Virus record (IMG/VR): IMGVR_UViG_3300020207_000092
Span: 1-32,604 of that record
DNA from: a virus
Direction: 5' to 3' (one strand)
Length of the DNA stretch: 32,604 nucleotides
Position 1 is the stretch's first letter. The number at the start of each line of letters is the position of its first letter. Positions 31,354-32,604 of the stretch are shown here, piece after piece. The position numbers were made by a program, and so were the translations under genes. The notes beneath the pieces are model-generated. The model had not been told where the DNA came from. It searched no databases and saw only the letters and a program-made list of their open reading frames with translations.

Positions 31354-31373
31354 GTATATAAATTGTTAGGAGT
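31328..31373 (+). promoter_or_regulatory. 17-bp hairpin enclosing the dexA promoter and hiding the dexA ribosome site; possible terminator
   Basis: ACTCCTAGCAGTTTATA (31328-31344) pairs along its full length with TATAAATTGTTAGGAGT (31357-31373), with two G-U wobbles and a 12-nt loop that contains most of the -10 box. TTTCTTTT follows at once. In RNA made from upstream, the whole TTAGGAG Shine-Dalgarno sequence would be paired, and the U-rich tail could also end transcription. RNA started at the internal promoter (about 31360) has only the end of the right arm, so its ribosome site stays open. T4 uses the same design for several genes, where early read-through RNA is silenced and locally initiated RNA is translated. 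Confidence 0.7.
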
Positions 31374-31379
31374 TTTCTT

Positions 31380-31925
31380 TTGGCTACACACGGCATGATT
31401 GACTTAGAAACACTAGGCGTTGAGCCTGATAGTGTTATAATGACTCTAGGTGCTATTAAGTTTGATCCTTATTCTGATGCAGAACCGCATAGTCCGTTAT
31501 ACTTGCGTGGCGATGTAGAAGAACAAAGCGAAGTATACGGACGTTCTATCGACGACAACACTCTTGCTTGGTGGAGTAGACAGCCACAAGAAATTCAAGA
31601 CGAAGCATTTGGCGATCATCAAGATCGTGTAACTGTACAAGAAATGCTACGTCAATTAAACAAATGGTGTGTAGGATTAGACTACATTTGGTGTCAAGGT
31701 CCTACGTTCGACTTTGTAATTCTACAAAGTTTATATAAAGACGCAGAAAAACCTGCACCTTGGAACTATTGGCAAATACGTGATAGTCGTACACTGTTTT
31801 CAATGATGCCAAGCGATCCTCGCAAGGCAATACAGGAAAGTTTGCATAACGCACTAGCAGATTGTTATTATCAAGCAAAGTGTGTGCAGCAAAGTTATAA
31901 ACATTTTGGAGTACAATCTAAGTGA
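31380..31925 (+). CDS. dexA: DexA-type 3'-5' exonuclease (DEDD family)
   Basis: The TTG start at 31380 is supported by AGGAG 7 nt upstream and by the family motif that begins almost at once: MIDLETLG (residues 6-13) carries the DxE exonuclease I pair, WCQGPTFDFVIL the exonuclease II aspartate, and HNALADCYYQA the His/Asp of exonuclease III. Length (181 aa) and layout match T4 DexA and Rv2179c-like 3'-5' exonucleases. The T4 enzyme degrades ssDNA and is not essential. Expression is set by the promoter/hairpin just upstream. It overlaps the next gene by 4 nt (GTGA). Confidence 0.85.
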   Translation: MATHGMIDLETLGVEPDSVIMTLGAIKFDPYSDAEPHSPLYLRGDVEEQSEVYGRSIDDNTLAWWSRQPQEIQDEAFGDHQDRVTVQEMLRQLNKWCVGLDYIWCQGPTFDFVILQSLYKDAEKPAPWNYWQIRDSRTLFSMMPSDPRKAIQESLHNALADCYYQAKCVQQSYKHFGVQSK

Positions 31926-32302
31926 AAGTTGGATTAAGTTTAAGCAGATGCGTTCGAGACGTTGTGGAAGCACGAGTATTGTATGAAGATATTTTGTGCA
32001 TTATCGCACGAACAGACATAGATCCACATAATGATGATCATTGGAATGCCATCTGGGAAGGATACAACTATGGTGGATTAAGCAATCCTGAATGGGCAAA
32101 CAATACCGAAGGAGAAGAAGTTTATCGCAATGTAGTCAAACAACTGTATGACGGCGGCAAAATTCATCAACCTAGGCAGTTTGGTGCTCATCCTGCTCGT
32201 ATGCGTAACTACTGGTTAGACTGTGTTGTTCCTTTAGAAGAACACACACCTGCACAACAAAAAGCGTGGGATAATTATCAGCTAATTACAGGATTGTCTT
32301 AA
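31922..32302 (+). CDS. conserved phage protein of unknown function, 126 aa
   Basis: The start is GTG 31922, overlapping the dexA stop (GTGA). The product is compact, with an N-terminal KVGLSLSRCVRDVVE helix, a DILCIIARTDIDPHNDDHW segment, YNYGGLSNPEWANN and a helical VYRNVVKQLYDGGKIHQPRQ tail. The His/Asp-rich DPHNDDHW stretch could bind metal, but no family match comes to mind. Its position between dexA and the clamp-loader gene, in an unbroken run of coupled genes, suggests an early replication-related role. Confidence 0.7.
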   Translation: MKVGLSLSRCVRDVVEARVLYEDILCIIARTDIDPHNDDHWNAIWEGYNYGGLSNPEWANNTEGEEVYRNVVKQLYDGGKIHQPRQFGAHPARMRNYWLDCVVPLEEHTPAQQKAWDNYQLITGLS

Positions 32303-32463
32303 TGATTAGATGGTATGATTATCCAGCAGCATATATAATGGCAGATATATTAGTAACATTATTCTTTACAGTTCCTGTATTTGGTGCTATAATTGCATAT
32401 ATTGTATACGAATACGGTTGGGACGCATATTGTAAATTTAGATTGGAGCAGGAAAACAAATGA
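32302..32463 (+). CDS. 53-aa membrane microprotein upstream of gp44
   Basis: ATG 32302 shares its A with the preceding TAA, and the TGA stop overlaps the gp44 start (ATGA), so the ORF is coupled on both sides. The product has one long hydrophobic stretch (about residues 11-36, with ADILVTLFFTVPVFGAIIAY), flanked by RWYDYP and a charged EYGWDAYCKFRLEQ end, so it is a likely single-pass or hairpin inner-membrane protein. Function unknown. Confidence 0.65.
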   Translation: MIRWYDYPAAYIMADILVTLFFTVPVFGAIIAYIVYEYGWDAYCKFRLEQENK

Positions 32464-32604
32464 AAGAACTATGGGTAGAAAAGTACCGTCCGAAAACAGT
32501 AGACGGTTATGTATTTAGAGATGAAGCACAAAAACAACAAGTCAAAACTTGGATCAAAGACAAAACTATTCCGCACTTGCTTTTTAGTGGCAATGCTGGG
32601 ATTG
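32460..32604 (+). CDS. 44: sliding-clamp loader subunit gp44 (RFC small subunit type), partial at right edge
   Basis: The N-terminal 48 codons contain ELWVEKYRPKTVDGYVFRDE, the classic start of T4 gp44 / archaeal and eukaryotic RFC small subunits, then KTWIKDKTIPHLLFSGNAGI leading into the Walker A motif, which is cut by the window edge. The protein is an AAA+ ATPase that, with gp62, loads the sliding clamp gp45 on primer-template. The ATGA overlap and a GGAG site inside the upstream microgene support the start. Confidence 0.92.
   Translation, partial: MKELWVEKYRPKTVDGYVFRDEAQKQQVKTWIKDKTIPHLLFSGNAGI

Noticed and set aside
1-32604. tRNA genes, CRISPR arrays, insertion sequences, integrase or attachment sites
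   Set aside because: None was seen by eye on either strand. All gene-free gaps are shorter than 75 nt, leaving little room for such elements.

Overview
The window looks like a segment of a lytic marine T4-like myovirus. An ATP-dependent DNA ligase is cut by the left edge, and the sliding-clamp loader subunit gp44 is cut by the right edge. Between them lie a DexA-type exonuclease, a GroES-like co-chaperonin, a MazG-like pyrophosphohydrolase, a very large tail-fibre block and many copies of the T4 late-promoter box (N-ATAAATA). The DNA is AT-rich, genes are packed with 1-60 nt overlaps, and no tRNA, integrase, IS element or CRISPR array is visible. The gene content (IscA-like protein, UvsE, HeH/SAP-like protein, GroES, giant fibre) resembles T4-like phages of abundant ocean bacteria such as pelagiphages and cyanophages. 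No photosynthesis gene is present, and the host cannot be fixed from this window.

Layout. (1) 1-6765: ligase end, a small conserved protein, an unknown 433-aa protein, a fibre-like virion protein, a two-helix membrane protein, two glycosyltransferase-type proteins around a QueD/PTPS-like enzyme, a 42-aa small ORF, UV-damage endonuclease UvsE and a coiled-coil protein. (2) 6742-6990, minus strand: HeH/SAP-like late protein. (3) 7049-12142, plus strand: a compact six-gene cassette with every junction overlapping: two 2OG-Fe(II) oxygenase-fold proteins, a short PLP aminotransferase-like protein, a glycine/inosamine-type amidinotransferase, a radical SAM protein with extra cysteines and a glycosyltransferase-like protein. 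It is bounded on both sides by opposing minus-strand genes. (4) 12115-13838: a probable 2OG-oxygenase pseudoenzyme (minus), two tiny proteins, a zinc-ribbon protein (minus) and an IscA-like Fe-S carrier. (5) 13859-29399: five fibre or virion genes of 3209, 545, 235, 944 and 207 aa that share N-terminal and repeat modules. (6) 29399-32604: small conserved protein, a Pol III alpha-like fragment lacking the catalytic aspartates, an acidic small protein, GroES-like, MazG-like, DexA, a conserved unknown, a membrane micro-ORF and gp44.

Regulation can be read directly. Five strong host-type sigma70 promoters (TTGACA/T, always 17 bp, then TATAAT-like) precede the 433-aa gene, the QueD-like gene, uvsE, the Pol III-like gene and dexA. 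T4-type late boxes precede structural and small late genes on both strands. The dexA promoter lies inside a 17-bp hairpin that would hide the dexA Shine-Dalgarno sequence only in read-through RNA.

The best candidate for an undescribed system is the 7049-12142 cassette. Its enzymes could build an amidinated, oxidised small molecule or modification and attach it to a glycan, to virion material or to another acceptor. The substrate is unknown; this is inference from family membership and gene linkage. All family calls are by eye, with no database search.
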